Source of the DNA: CAVQBC01 sp963848415
GTDB taxonomy: Bacteria > Actinomycetota > Thermoleophilia > Solirubrobacterales > Solirubrobacteraceae
Direction of reading: 5' to 3'
DNA: 64,000 nucleotides
NCBI GenBank assembly: GCA_963848415.1
Contig: CAWKDN010000001.1
Coordinates: 620,001-684,000 of the forward strand
Part shown: positions 1 to 8,260 of the stretch, one piece after another
How positions within the stretch are numbered: position 1 is the first letter of the stretch
Layout of the letters: every line of letters begins with the position of its first letter
Notes under the pieces: model-generated
Seen by the model: the letters and a program-made list of their open reading frames with translations, nothing else
Told to the model about the DNA's origin: nothing
The model's database searches: none
Translations under genes and position numbers: made by a program

Positions 1-179
1 GAGTGCGGGCTGGAGCGCGGCTTGTAGGCGCCGCCGCGGAGCATCGTCGCCCCGGCGGCCGCGACCGCCTCGGCGGTGATCAGGGTCTGGTCGCGCGACT
101 CGACGGTGCACGGCCCGGCGATCAGCGCGAACGGCGCCTCGCCCAGATGGTGTCCGGTGACCTCCGTGAATGACCTCAT
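1..179 (-). CDS. aroF: 3-deoxy-7-phosphoheptulonate (DAHP) synthase, partial at window edge
   Basis: Reading the minus strand from an ATG at 177-179 gives about 59 residues that run off the left edge. The stretch contains AGPCTVESR followed by LRGGAYKPRSSP, the phosphoenolpyruvate-binding signature of the AroF-type (TIM-barrel) DAHP synthases, which make the first committed compound of aromatic amino-acid synthesis from PEP and erythrose-4-phosphate. Only about 20 residues precede the IAGPC strand, so the N-terminal ferredoxin-like/ACT-like regulatory domain seen in Thermotoga-type enzymes seems to be absent, unless an upstream non-ATG start is used. The 45-bp gap to the next gene holds no obvious signal. 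The rest of the enzyme is outside the window. Confidence 0.85.
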   Translation of the reverse strand, partial: MRSFTEVTGHHLGEAPFALIAGPCTVESRDQTLITAEAVAAAGATMLRGGAYKPRSSPH

Positions 180-224
180 GCGGGCGAGGACGCCCGCGGC
201 CCGGCGAGGTTATTCCCCGCGCAA

Positions 225-1343
225 CTACTTCGGGGCGGAGGCCGTCGCCGGCGCGCGCACGCCGATGGCCTGCGCGAGATCCTCGACGAGGTCCTCGGGC
301 GCCTCGACGCCGCAGCTCAGGCGCACGAGGTCGGGCGGCACGGCCGCGGCCGACCCCTCGACCGACTGGTGGGTCATCGCCTGGGGCAGCTCGAGCAGCG
401 ACTCGACGCCGCCCAGCGACTCCGCCAGCGCGAAGATCTGGGTCGCTGAGGCGATGCGGACCGCCTCCGGGTGGCGGAAGCAGACCATGCCGCCGAAGCC
501 CGGCCAGCGGACGTCGGACACCCCCGGGGCCTCGCGCAGGAAGTCGCTCACCGCTCGCGCCGCCGCGTCGTGGGCCGCGACCCGCAGGTGCAGCGTGCGC
601 AGCCCGCGGTGCACGAGGAAGCAGTCGAGCGGGCCCGGGACGGCGCCGATCGCGTTCTGCACGAAGCGCAGCCGCTCGCCGAGCTCGGGATCGCCGACGA
701 CCACGGCGCCGCCGACGGTGTCCGAGTGCCCGCCGAGGTACTTGGTGGTCGAGTGCACCGCCGCGCCGGCGCCGAGCTCGAGCGGCCGCTGGTGGACCGG
801 GGTGGCGAACGTGTTGTCCACGGCGACGAACACTTCGCCGGCGCGCTGCACTACCGCGGCGACGTCGACGACATTGAGCGTCGGGTTGGTTGGCGTCTCC
901 ACCCACACGAGCGTCGTCTGTCCCGGCCGGATGGCCGCGCTGACCGCGTCGAGGTCGCGCTGGTCGACCATCGAGTACTCGAGCCCCCAGCGGGTGAGCA
1001 CCTTGTCCACCAGCCGGTAGGTGCCGCCGTAGAGGTCGTCCGGGAGCACCACGTGGTCGCCGGCCCGGCAGACCGTGGTGATCAGCGCGTGCTCGGCCGC
1101 CATGCCCGAGGCGAACGCGCTCGCGTGGCCGCCCTCGAGCTCGCCCAGCGCGTGCTCGAGCGCCCGCCGCGTGGGGTTGGCCGAGCGCGAGTAGTCGTAG
1201 TCCTCGTGGAAGCTCCCGGGCGCGGGCTGGACGTAGGTGGAGGACTGGTGGATGGCCGGCACGACCGAGCCGTAGGTCGGGTCGGGACGCAGGCCGGCGT
1301 GGACGGCGCGGGTGGCGAAGCGCCGGGGACGGTCGTCGCTCAC
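225..1343 (-). CDS. Trans-sulfuration PLP enzyme (cystathionine gamma-synthase / gamma-lyase family)
   Basis: A 372-residue member of the Cys/Met metabolism PLP family. The N-terminus has the family substrate-binding stretch YSRSANPTRRALE, the cofactor lysine lies in HSTTKYLGGHSD (about residue 201), and DNTFATP precedes it, all at canonical spacing. The start is GTG at 1343, chosen because FATRAVHAG, the usual beginning, follows at once and because it overlaps the stop of the upstream cystathionine beta-synthase gene by four bases (GTGA), so the two are translationally coupled. With beta-synthase upstream, gamma-lyase (cystathionine to cysteine) is the likelier direction, but gamma-synthase or methionine gamma-lyase activity cannot be excluded from sequence alone. 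Cytoplasmic. Confidence 0.9.
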   Translation of the reverse strand: MSDDRPRRFATRAVHAGLRPDPTYGSVVPAIHQSSTYVQPAPGSFHEDYDYSRSANPTRRALEHALGELEGGHASAFASGMAAEHALITTVCRAGDHVVLPDDLYGGTYRLVDKVLTRWGLEYSMVDQRDLDAVSAAIRPGQTTLVWVETPTNPTLNVVDVAAVVQRAGEVFVAVDNTFATPVHQRPLELGAGAAVHSTTKYLGGHSDTVGGAVVVGDPELGERLRFVQNAIGAVPGPLDCFLVHRGLRTLHLRVAAHDAAARAVSDFLREAPGVSDVRWPGFGGMVCFRHPEAVRIASATQIFALAESLGGVESLLELPQAMTHQSVEGSAAAVPPDLVRLSCGVEAPEDLVEDLAQAIGVRAPATASAPK

Positions 1344-2743
1344 GAGACCAGCGACTCCAGCAGGTCGGCGCGGGTGACGATCCCGGCCGGCCGGCCGTCG
1401 TCGAGCACGAGCAGCGCCTGGCGCGTCTCGCCGCTGAGCAGCTCGACCGCGTCGCGCGCGGGGTCGGTCGTGGAGACCGCCGGGAACGGCGCCTCCATGA
1501 CCTCCACGATGTCGGCGCCCATCAGCTCGGGGTTGTCGATCGCGTGGCGCAGCAAGCCGCGCTCGCCGATCGAGCCGACCACCGAGCCGGGGTCGTGGCC
1601 GGAGACCACCGGCAGCTGGGAGACGCGGTGCTCGTGCAGCAGCGCGATCGCGTCGCGCACGGCCTGGTGGGTCTCGACCGCCACCAGCGGCGGGATCTCC
1701 CCCGCCGCCTGCTTGGCCCGGAGCACGTCGCCGACGGTCCGCTCCGACGGACGCTCGAGGAACCCGTACTGGGTCATCCAGGCGTCGTTGAAGACCTTGG
1801 AGAGGTACGACCGCCCGCCGTCGGGCAGGATGACGGCGACCAGCGCCTCGGGATCCTCGATCTCGCGCGCGACCTCGAGCGCCGCCCACAGCGCCGTGCC
1901 ACACGAGCCGCCGGCCAGGATGCCCTCCTCCTGCGCGAGCTGCCGGGTGGTCAAGAAGGAGTCCTTGTCGGAGACGGTCACGTAGCGGTCGACGACGCTC
2001 GGGTCGTAGGTCTGCGGCCAGAAGTCCTCGCCGACGCCCTCGACCAGGTAGGGCTTGACCTCGGGGCTGGAGTAGATCGAGCCGTAGGGGTCGGCGCCGA
2101 TGACCTGCAGGCTGGGCTTCTGCTCCTTGAGGTAGCGCCCGGCGCCGGTGATGGTCCCGCCGGTCCCGACGCCGGCCACCAGGTGGGTGATGCGCCCGCC
2201 GGTCTGGCGCCAGAGCTCGGGGCCCGTGGTCAGCACGTGCGTCTCGGGGTTGGCCGGGTTGGCGTACTGGTTGGGCTGGAAGGCGCCGGCGATCTCCTCC
2301 GTGAGCCGGTCGGCGACGCGGTAGTAGGACTCGGGCGAGTCCGGCGGGACGTCGGTCGGCGCGACGACGACCTCGGCCCCGTAGGCGCGCAGGAGGTCGA
2401 TCTTCTCCTTGGACATCTTGTCGGGCATGACCGCGATGACGCGATAGCCCTTCACCCGCGCCGCGATCGCCAGGCCGGTGCCGGTGTTGCCCGAGGTCGG
2501 CTCGATGATCGTCCCGCCAGGGCGCAGGCGCCCGTCGCGCTCGGCGGCCTCGACCAGCCGGATCGCCACGCGGTCCTTGATCGAGCCGCCGGGGTTGAAC
2601 ACCTCGAGCTTCGCGACGAGCTCGGGCACCAGGCCGGCGCCCATCCGGCTCAAGCGCACCAGCGGCGTCTCCCCGATGGTGTCGAGGATCGAGTCCTTGA
2701 TGTCGGCCGCCACCGTCGGGGCCGACGGGCTGGGCGTCGGCAT
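1340..2743 (-). CDS. cbs: Cystathionine beta-synthase (PLP domain plus CBS pair)
   Basis: A 467-residue fold-type II PLP enzyme. Residues 15-330 carry ETPLVRL, the PLP lysine in NPGGSIKDR (about K56), the phosphate loop TSGNTGTGLA and the GVGTGGTITG loop. The last about 125 residues form a tandem CBS domain pair (RVSQLPVVSG and GIVTRADLL). The heme-binding N-terminus of animal enzymes is missing, as in other bacteria. It condenses serine (or O-acetylserine) with homocysteine. I start at ATG 2743; an upstream in-frame extension to 2797 has no conserved sequence. A TATAGT box (2750-2755, minus) ends six bases before this ATG, suggesting a leaderless message. Cysteine synthase is the main alternative, but CBS-pair fusion favours beta-synthase. 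Confidence 0.92.
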   Translation of the reverse strand: MPTPSPSAPTVAADIKDSILDTIGETPLVRLSRMGAGLVPELVAKLEVFNPGGSIKDRVAIRLVEAAERDGRLRPGGTIIEPTSGNTGTGLAIAARVKGYRVIAVMPDKMSKEKIDLLRAYGAEVVVAPTDVPPDSPESYYRVADRLTEEIAGAFQPNQYANPANPETHVLTTGPELWRQTGGRITHLVAGVGTGGTITGAGRYLKEQKPSLQVIGADPYGSIYSSPEVKPYLVEGVGEDFWPQTYDPSVVDRYVTVSDKDSFLTTRQLAQEEGILAGGSCGTALWAALEVAREIEDPEALVAVILPDGGRSYLSKVFNDAWMTQYGFLERPSERTVGDVLRAKQAAGEIPPLVAVETHQAVRDAIALLHEHRVSQLPVVSGHDPGSVVGSIGERGLLRHAIDNPELMGADIVEVMEAPFPAVSTTDPARDAVELLSGETRQALLVLDDGRPAGIVTRADLLESLVS

Positions 2744-2783
2744 GGACGCACTATAGGTCGCCGGGGTTGCGAGCATCCGCGGT

Positions 2784-2811
2784 TTGAGATGACACATGCA
2801 TTGGGTATCTT
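2784..2811 (+). promoter_or_regulatory. Promoter for the MarR gene, leaderless
   Basis: TTGAGA (2784-2789), 16-bp spacer, TATCTT (2806-2811). The -10 box ends six bases before the ATG at 2818, so transcription should begin at or next to the start codon. It lies in the short divergent gap with the beta-synthase gene. Confidence 0.6.
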
Positions 2812-2817
2812 TCTCTC

Positions 2818-3357
2818 ATGGACGCCATGGACGCCCCCGCCGACCTCGACCGGCTCGCCAACCTGCTCGGCGCCGCCACGCTCGCGGCCGCCGACCGGCT
2901 GCGCACGGCGGTCGAGGACGACCTCGGCGTCGGCGGCGCGGCGCCCGCCGCGCTGGTGCACCTGCTCGACTACCCCGGCGAGTCCGCGGAGGCGCTGCGG
3001 CAGGTGCTGGGGATCACCCAGCCGGCCGCTGCGCGGGCGATCGACCGGCTCGCCGCCGAGGGTCTGCTCGAGCGCCGGACGGGTCCGGACCGGCGCACCC
3101 ACGCGCTGCACCTGACCGCCGCCGGCCGGCGCCGCACGCGGCGGCTGCTCGCCCAGCGGACCGGCGCGCTGCGCGGGCTGCTGGACCGGCTCGCGCCCGC
3201 CGAGCAGGAGCGGCTGCTGCCGCTGCTCGAGTCGCTCGTGGCCGGCCTCGCCGACGACCGCCCGCAGGCCCTGCGCGTCTGCCGCCTGTGCGACCGCCGC
3301 GCGTGCTGCCGCGAGCCGGGCTGCCCGCTGGACCACACGACCCGCACGGAGCGATGA
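2818..3357 (+). CDS. MarR-family regulator with a cysteine-rich C-terminal tail
   Basis: A 179-residue winged-helix protein. Residues about 45-110 form the MarR DNA-binding domain (QVLGITQPAAARAIDRLAAEGLLERR followed by a wing rich in basic residues). After the dimerisation helices, the last about 25 residues contain CRLCDRRACCREPGC, five to six cysteines in short spacing, which suggests metal or redox sensing; this is inferred, not shown. The stop overlaps the start of the MFS gene (ATGA), so regulator and exporter form one operon and the regulator probably controls its own transporter. The start ATG is directly behind a leaderless-type promoter. MarR assignment is firm; the inducer is unknown. 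Confidence 0.88.
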   Translation: MDAMDAPADLDRLANLLGAATLAAADRLRTAVEDDLGVGGAAPAALVHLLDYPGESAEALRQVLGITQPAAARAIDRLAAEGLLERRTGPDRRTHALHLTAAGRRRTRRLLAQRTGALRGLLDRLAPAEQERLLPLLESLVAGLADDRPQALRVCRLCDRRACCREPGCPLDHTTRTER

Positions 3358-4529
3358 AGACCGCCCGCAGGCGCCCGGGCGCGCTGGGCGTCACCGTGGC
3401 CGGGATCGGCGTCGTCGGCGTGTCCTTCGGGATGGCGCGCTACGGCTACGGGCTGCTGCTGCCCGACCTGCGCGCCGCCTACGGGCTCTCGACCGGCGCG
3501 CTCGGCGCGATCGCGGCGGGCGCCTACCTCGCCTACCTGGTCGCCTCACTCGCGGTCGGCCCGCTCGTCACCCGCCTGGGCGCCCGGCGCGTGATCCTGC
3601 TCGGCGGCGGCTGCGCGGCCGCCGGCATGCTGCTCGCCGGGCTCTCGCAGAGCCCGACGGTGCTCGCCGCGGGCGTGCTGGTCGGCGGCGCCAGCTGCGG
3701 CCTCGTCTTCCCGCCCTTCCTGGACGCGGTGCAGGCGCTCGTCGCGCCCGAGCGGCGCGCGCGCACCTTCGCGGCGATCAGCTCGGGCACGGGCTGGGGC
3801 GTGGCGATCGCCGCTCCCGTGGCGATCGTCGCCGGCAGCGGCTGGCGGGCCGCGTGGCTGACCTTCGCCGTCCTCGCGGTGCTCGCGACGCTGTGGGCCG
3901 CGCGCGTGCTGCCGGACGACCGCGCCGGCCCGGCGGCCGACGCCGGCGACCGGAAGGCCGTGCCGCCGCTGCGGCTCGCCTGGGTCGTCTGCCCGCGCTC
4001 GGGGCCCCTGCTCGCGGGCGCGCTGCTGGTCGGCCTCGGCGCCTCGGTCTACTGGACGTTCGCGGTCGACCACCTCGCCGGGGCGGGCGAGCTGCCGGGC
4101 GCCGGGACGCGGCTCTTCCTCGCGCTCGTGGGCTCGGCGAGCGTGCTGGGCAGCTTCGCCGGCGACCTGCTGGAGCGGATCAGCGCGCGCCGCGCCTACC
4201 GCGCCCAGGCGGCGCTGCTGGCCGTCGCCGTCGCGCTGCTGGCGCTGGCGCCCGGCTCGGCGACGGCGGTGGCGGTGTCGGCCGTGCTGTTCGGGACGAG
4301 CTTCAATCTGATCATCGCGATCCTCAGCCTGTGGGCCGGGCGGGTGTTCGCCGAGCGGCCGTCCGCCGGCCTGGGGGCCGTCATGTTCGTGCTGGGCGCC
4401 GGGATGCTCGCGGGCCCGCTCGTGTCGGGACTGCTCGCCGCGCCGCTCGGGCTGGCGGGCGTCCTGCTCGGCGGCGCCGCCGTGCTCGCGGTGGCGGCGC
4501 TGCCGGCGCCGCGCGAGGAACTCGCCTGA
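3354..4529 (+). CDS. MFS transporter
   Basis: A 391-residue major facilitator protein with about 12 hydrophobic segments. The N-terminal half has GMARYGYGLLLPDLR in helix 1 and the loop 2-3 region TRLGARRVILLGG, typical of the YbfB/CynX-like branch; the second half starts near residue 215. It is translationally coupled to the upstream MarR gene (ATG at 3354 inside ATGA), which implies regulated efflux or uptake of a small molecule. The substrate cannot be read from sequence. The start is preferred over longer in-frame possibilities because it begins with a short basic stretch (MKTARRRPG) followed directly by the first membrane helix. Confidence 0.85.
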   Translation: MKTARRRPGALGVTVAGIGVVGVSFGMARYGYGLLLPDLRAAYGLSTGALGAIAAGAYLAYLVASLAVGPLVTRLGARRVILLGGGCAAAGMLLAGLSQSPTVLAAGVLVGGASCGLVFPPFLDAVQALVAPERRARTFAAISSGTGWGVAIAAPVAIVAGSGWRAAWLTFAVLAVLATLWAARVLPDDRAGPAADAGDRKAVPPLRLAWVVCPRSGPLLAGALLVGLGASVYWTFAVDHLAGAGELPGAGTRLFLALVGSASVLGSFAGDLLERISARRAYRAQAALLAVAVALLALAPGSATAVAVSAVLFGTSFNLIIAILSLWAGRVFAERPSAGLGAVMFVLGAGMLAGPLVSGLLAAPLGLAGVLLGGAAVLAVAALPAPREELA

Positions 4530-4532
4530 CCC

Positions 4533-4563
4533 TTGACAGCGGGGGCGGTGCAGCGGCTAGGGT
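4533..4563 (+). promoter_or_regulatory. Putative promoter of the polymer-forming membrane protein gene
   Basis: TTGACA (4533-4538) and TAGGGT (4558-4563) with a 19-bp spacer, directly after the stop of the MFS gene and 11 bases before the ATG at 4575. The spacer is long, so this is a moderate call. Confidence 0.5.
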
Positions 4564-4574
4564 CGGCTGTACCG

Positions 4575-5456
4575 ATGCGACGCGTGGTGCTCACCGCGCT
4601 GGTCCTCCTGGCGCTCTTCCCCGCCGGCGCCGCCGCGCAGACCGCCGGCGATGCCGACGACCGGGTGAGCATCACGGGACCGGTCGTCATCGGCGCCGAC
4701 GAGACGGCGGGCGACGTGTTCGTGATCGACGGCCCAGTCGTCGTGGCCGGCGTCGTGCGCGGGGACCTCGTCGTCGTCAACGGCCCACTGCGGATCTCGG
4801 GTCGGGTCGGAGGCGACGTCCTCGTCGCCGCCGGGCGGACGACCCTCGCCCCGGGCGCCCTGGTCAGCGGAGACCTCCTCTACGGCGACGAGCGCCCGTC
4901 GGTGCCGGCCGGCGCCACCGTGGGCGGCGAGGTCAAGCGCGTCGACGCCGGGCGGATCGCGGCGCCGCTGGGCTTCGTCGGCGGCGTCGCGATCTGGGTC
5001 GCGGTGACGGTCTCCACGCTGCTGCTCGGCCTGCTCCTGCTGTGGCTGGCGCCGCGCGGCATGGACGCGATCGCCGACGCCGGGGTGACGTCCATCGGCC
5101 CGGTGATCGGCTGGGGCCTGCTGCTGTTCTTCGGCCTCCCGCTGCTCGCGGTGCTCGCGCTGGTGACGATCGTCGGGATCCCGCTCGGGATCGGGTTGCT
5201 GCTCGCCCTCGTGCCGATCTACTCGATCGGGTACACGTGCGGCGCGTGGCTGATCGGGCGCCGGCTGCTGGGGCCGCCGCGCGGTCCGGTGCTCGCCTTC
5301 CTCGCGGGCCTGGCGATCGTCCGGGTGCTCGGCATCATCCCGATCCTCGGAGGCCTCGTGTGGTTCGTGGCGACGGTGCTCGGCCTGGGCGCGATCATCG
5401 TCGCGGTCTGGCGGGCGCGCAGCCGCCCCGCGGTCCCCGCCGCGGCCACAGCCTGA
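4575..5456 (+). CDS. Exported polymer-forming (bactofilin-like) membrane protein
   Basis: A 293-residue protein. Residues 1-20 (MRRVVLTALVLLALFPAGAA) are a signal peptide. Residues about 25-120 form a right-handed beta-helix of short repeats such as VVVAGVVRGDLVVVNGPL and GRVGGDVLVAAGRTTL, the pattern of the polymer-forming/bactofilin-like domain. The rest has about five membrane segments. Bactofilins polymerise as scaffolds; here the domain is predicted outside the membrane, which differs from cytoplasmic bactofilins. It stands alone with its own promoter. The ATG at 4575 is chosen because it opens the signal peptide. Function is inferred only from the fold. Confidence 0.8.
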   Translation: MRRVVLTALVLLALFPAGAAAQTAGDADDRVSITGPVVIGADETAGDVFVIDGPVVVAGVVRGDLVVVNGPLRISGRVGGDVLVAAGRTTLAPGALVSGDLLYGDERPSVPAGATVGGEVKRVDAGRIAAPLGFVGGVAIWVAVTVSTLLLGLLLLWLAPRGMDAIADAGVTSIGPVIGWGLLLFFGLPLLAVLALVTIVGIPLGIGLLLALVPIYSIGYTCGAWLIGRRLLGPPRGPVLAFLAGLAIVRVLGIIPILGGLVWFVATVLGLGAIIVAVWRARSRPAVPAAATA

Positions 5457-5501
5457 CCTCCGCGAAGCGGCCGCGGCGGGCCGGTGCGCGAGCGGCTGGG
5501 C

Positions 5502-5846
5502 TCAGCCGTCGGCGTCGAACGCCGCCACCACGCGCTTCGGCGCCCGCAGCCGCCACGAGGCCTCCAGCAGCTCGGCGAGCTCCTCACGGTCGACCGCCCC
5601 GAGCCGGACGAGCACCATCGCGTAGCCGTCGTAGTGCGGCGTGGTGGTGAACTTGTCCGGCTCGGCCCGGAGGAGGAACTCCTTCTCGTCGAGGTTCTCG
5701 CACCACAGCACGAGCAGGTCGCCCTCCTCGCGCAGGCGGGCGAAGAGCTTGTCGCGCACGCGGAAGCCGGGCGTGCCGTAGGAGGGCTTCTCGATCGTCT
5801 CCGGCAGCGCCAGCGCCAGCTCGCGGACGTCGTCGAGCGAGGTCAG
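5502..5846 (-). CDS. MmcQ/YjbR family DNA-binding-like protein
   Basis: About 114 residues. The sequence runs SLDDVRELALALPETIEK, then a strand with FRVRDKLFARL, then EPDKFTTTPHYDGYAMVLVRL and a C-terminal helix ending in APKRVVAAF, which fits the MmcQ/YjbR family (CyaY-like fold, often annotated DNA-binding; role unknown). Starting at the first ATG/GTG (GTG 5759) would delete the conserved first helix and strand. The only reasonable full-length start in the frame is CTG at 5846, 13 bases after the TetR stop. It probably forms an operon with the TetR gene upstream. Start codon uncertain; family assignment fairly firm. Confidence 0.7.
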   Translation of the reverse strand: MTSLDDVRELALALPETIEKPSYGTPGFRVRDKLFARLREEGDLLVLWCENLDEKEFLLRAEPDKFTTTPHYDGYAMVLVRLGAVDREELAELLEASWRLRAPKRVVAAFDADG

Positions 5847-5859
5847 GCGATCGCCGCCG

Positions 5860-6435
5860 TCAGACGTCCACGCCGTTGTGGCCGAGCAGCAGCCGCCCGA
5901 GCTCCTGGGCGCGCCGCGCCGCCTGCCGGTCGCCCTCGGCGGCCGACACGATCGAGCCCTTCATGAGGATGTGCCACTGGCGCGCGAAGGCGTCCGGGTC
6001 ATCGACGCCGGCGGCCGCCGCGTGCTCGGCGACGAAGCCGCGGATGGTGGCCAGGTGGGCGATGCTCGCCACGCGTACGACGTGCTCGGCGTCGTCGATC
6101 TCCAGCAGCGTGGTGACGAACGAGCAGCCCTCGAAGTCCTCGCGCTCGAACCACTCGCCGAAGACGTCGAAGATGGCCAGCAGCGTCGTCGCGGGGCTCG
6201 ACCCGCGAAGCTCGGCCTCCGCCTGCAGCCACTCGCGCGTCCAGCGCTGCTCGCGGCGCTCGAGGAAGGCCAGGATCAGCTCGTCCTTGGACGCGAAGTT
6301 CCGGTACAGGGTCATCTTCGCCACGCCGGACTCGGCGATGATGCGATCGATCCCGACCGACCGGGTGCCGTGACGGCTGAAGAGGCTGTACGCGGTCTCG
6401 AGGATCCGCTCGCGCGCCGGCGCCGGGCCGCTCAT
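5860..6435 (-). CDS. TetR/AcrR-family transcriptional regulator
   Basis: A 191-residue regulator. Residues 8-55 are the TetR helix-turn-helix: RERILETAYSLFSRHG, GIDRIIAESGVAKMTLYRNF, KDELILAFLERR. The C-terminal ligand domain matches the TetR_C_11/AefR-like branch with the EGCSFVTTLLE segment. I use ATG 6435; an in-frame start at 6459 would add eight poorly conserved residues. It is followed by the YjbR gene and faces the small GNAT-like gene across a 200-bp gap with palindromes, one of which may be its operator. The inducer is unknown. Confidence 0.88.
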   Translation of the reverse strand: MSGPAPARERILETAYSLFSRHGTRSVGIDRIIAESGVAKMTLYRNFASKDELILAFLERREQRWTREWLQAEAELRGSSPATTLLAIFDVFGEWFEREDFEGCSFVTTLLEIDDAEHVVRVASIAHLATIRGFVAEHAAAAGVDDPDAFARQWHILMKGSIVSAAEGDRQAARRAQELGRLLLGHNGVDV

Positions 6436-6504
6436 CGGCTGTACGCCGGGTGCGCCCATGGGCGGCGATGATACCGGCAGGTCGAGCCGCTCCGGGCGCG
6501 GCCG

Positions 6505-6623
6505 TACGCGCGTAAGGCGGCGCGTCCGCCGCGTAAGGGTGCGCGGCGTCCGATGCGAGGCCCGTTGCCGATGCCGAGCGGGCGTCTCAGAGCGATCATG
6601 GGGTCATCTTCAGACGATCGCTC
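6505..6623. promoter_or_regulatory. Divergent control region with palindromes (candidate TetR operator)
   Basis: Three ordered elements lie between the TetR gene and the small plus-strand gene. First is a 10-bp palindrome TACGCGCGTA (6505-6514). Second are two copies of GCGTAAGG (6510-6517 and 6531-6538) exactly 21 bp apart, about two helical turns. Third is an inverted repeat GAGCGATC / GATCGCTC (6590-6597 and 6616-6623). TetR repressors normally bind palindromes in this position; which one is used is not visible. Confidence 0.4.
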
Positions 6624-6638
6624 ACCAGGAGGACTCCC

Positions 6639-6992
6639 ATGTCCGAGAAGCGCTGGCTCAAGCGCCTGTTCGCCACCCAGTCGCCCCCGTCGAGCACACG
6701 CCCGCTCGGCAGCGCGCTGCGGTTGCGGCTCGCCACCGAGGACGACGCCAGGGCGCTGCACCGACTGGCCCAGCTCGACTCGAACGTCCCGCCGCGCGGC
6801 CTGGTCCTGCTGGCCGAGGTCGACGGCCAGCCGTGGGCCGCGGTGTCGGTCGACGACCAGCACCTCGTCGCCGACCCCTTCCGCCCCACCGGCGAGCTCG
6901 AGTGGACGCTGATCGAGCGCGCCCGCGACCTGCGGCGCAAGGAGCGGGGCCGCCTGCACGCGCTGCCGCGGGTCTGGCCGGCGATGACCTGA
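6639..6992 (+). CDS. Small GNAT-like protein, function unknown
   Basis: A 117-residue protein. The core LRLRLATEDDARALHRLAQLDS followed by LVLLAEVDGQPWAAVSVDD resembles the first half of a GNAT acetyltransferase (N-terminal helices and strands) with a closing helix LIERARDLRRKERGR, but the acetyl-CoA-binding segment (QxxGxG/A) is missing, so catalysis is doubtful. A good ribosome site AGGAGG (6627-6632) lies six bases before the ATG. The conserved DPFRPT motif follows the last strand. I know similar short proteins from this bacterial group but no assigned role. Confidence 0.7.
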   Translation: MSEKRWLKRLFATQSPPSSTRPLGSALRLRLATEDDARALHRLAQLDSNVPPRGLVLLAEVDGQPWAAVSVDDQHLVADPFRPTGELEWTLIERARDLRRKERGRLHALPRVWPAMT

Positions 6993-7003
6993 GCCGGCCG
7001 GGC

Positions 7004-8131
7004 TCAGGCGGGCGCCGCGGCGAGCAGCTCTTCGGTCGGCCGCTCGCCGAGCAGCTCTGACTCGGCGTCGCCGGCCTGCTCGGAAGCACGCAGCAGGTCG
7101 ACGGCGGTCGAGCGGACCTGGGCGACGATCTCGGTGAGCGCGAGATCGGGCTCCTGCTCGAAGACGGTGGTCGCCCGGCCGGCGGCCCCGATCGCGAGGC
7201 CGCGGACCGCGTCGGCGTGCTCGGGCTCGTCGTACTGGGCCGCCAGCGCCCAGACGCCCTGCGCGAGCTCCTCCACGGCGCGAGTCAGCTCGTCGGGCGC
7301 GACCAGGCGGCTGCGCGTGTAGCGCAGCGCATGGCGGGCCAGGACACGCGTGTTGCGGGTCGCGAAGTCGACCTGGGGCAGCGTCCGGGAGAAGCGGTCG
7401 AGCTGCACCCGCGCCGCGCGTCGGGGCGGCGAGAAGCGCGCGGTCTCCTTGGCGGTCAGCAGCTGGCCCTCGAGCTCGGCGATCAGCCCGTCGAGGCCGC
7501 GCGCCTGGGCGAGCGCGCTCTCGGCGCGCTCCGGATCGCCCGCGCGCAAGGCGTCCCCGATCTCCTCCAGCGTGCGGCCGAGCCGCCCGAAGACCTCGTG
7601 CGCCGCCCGGGAGACGAGCCGTGCGGGGTGCGGCGGGAAGAGCAGCGAGTTGACCACCAGCGCGACCCCGCCGCCGATCAGCGCCTCCAGCGAGCGCTGG
7701 AGGGTCAGGCCCTCGCCGCCCACGGACGCCAGCGAGACGAGCAGCATCGCCGAGATCGCCGCCTCGTTGATCAGCAGCTCCCCGCCGCGGAGGATCACGG
7801 CGGCCGACATGCACAGCACGATCATCACGCCGATCTGCAGCGGGCCGGTACCGATCGTGGAGAGGATCAAGCCCGCGATGGTCAGGCCGAGCACGACGCC
7901 GACCACCAGCTCGACCGCGCGGCGCCCGCGCTGGCCGAAGCTCGCGCCCAGCGAGATGACCGTCGCGATGGCCGCGAAGACGGGCTGCTCGTCGGACGGG
8001 ACCAGCAGATCGGCCAGCGTCCAGGCGGCGACCGCCGCCAGCGCGGTCTGGACGATCGGCCACAGGCGCGGCCGCAGGCGATAGCCGACGCGCTGGAGTG
8101 CGTGGCGGGGATGGCGGGGGAAAGACGGCAT
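7004..8131 (-). CDS. FUSC/aromatic-acid exporter family membrane protein
   Basis: A 375-residue protein with about six N-terminal membrane segments (residues 20-165, e.g. PVFAAIATVISLGAS and VELVVGVVLGLTIAGLIL) followed by a long cytoplasmic helical region (about 170-360) rich in acidic and basic residues. This is the architecture of FUSC/ArAE-type proteins (p-hydroxybenzoate efflux, fusaric acid resistance-like). ATG 8131 is chosen because it opens the short basic leader before helix 1; an extension to 8152 adds seven residues. It ends 11 bases from the convergent GNAT-like gene. Substrate unknown. Confidence 0.8.
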   Translation of the reverse strand: MPSFPRHPRHALQRVGYRLRPRLWPIVQTALAAVAAWTLADLLVPSDEQPVFAAIATVISLGASFGQRGRRAVELVVGVVLGLTIAGLILSTIGTGPLQIGVMIVLCMSAAVILRGGELLINEAAISAMLLVSLASVGGEGLTLQRSLEALIGGGVALVVNSLLFPPHPARLVSRAAHEVFGRLGRTLEEIGDALRAGDPERAESALAQARGLDGLIAELEGQLLTAKETARFSPPRRAARVQLDRFSRTLPQVDFATRNTRVLARHALRYTRSRLVAPDELTRAVEELAQGVWALAAQYDEPEHADAVRGLAIGAAGRATTVFEQEPDLALTEIVAQVRSTAVDLLRASEQAGDAESELLGERPTEELLAAAPA

Positions 8132-8260
8132 GATCCGACACGAGTACAGCACCGGTCGGAGCAGCGATCCGTGCAGGGGGTCACAGACGCCCCTGACGCA
8201 CGGAAAGCTCGCAATTTCCGGCCGGAAGGCCGTCGACCGGGGGAAGGGCCACGCGCGAGC

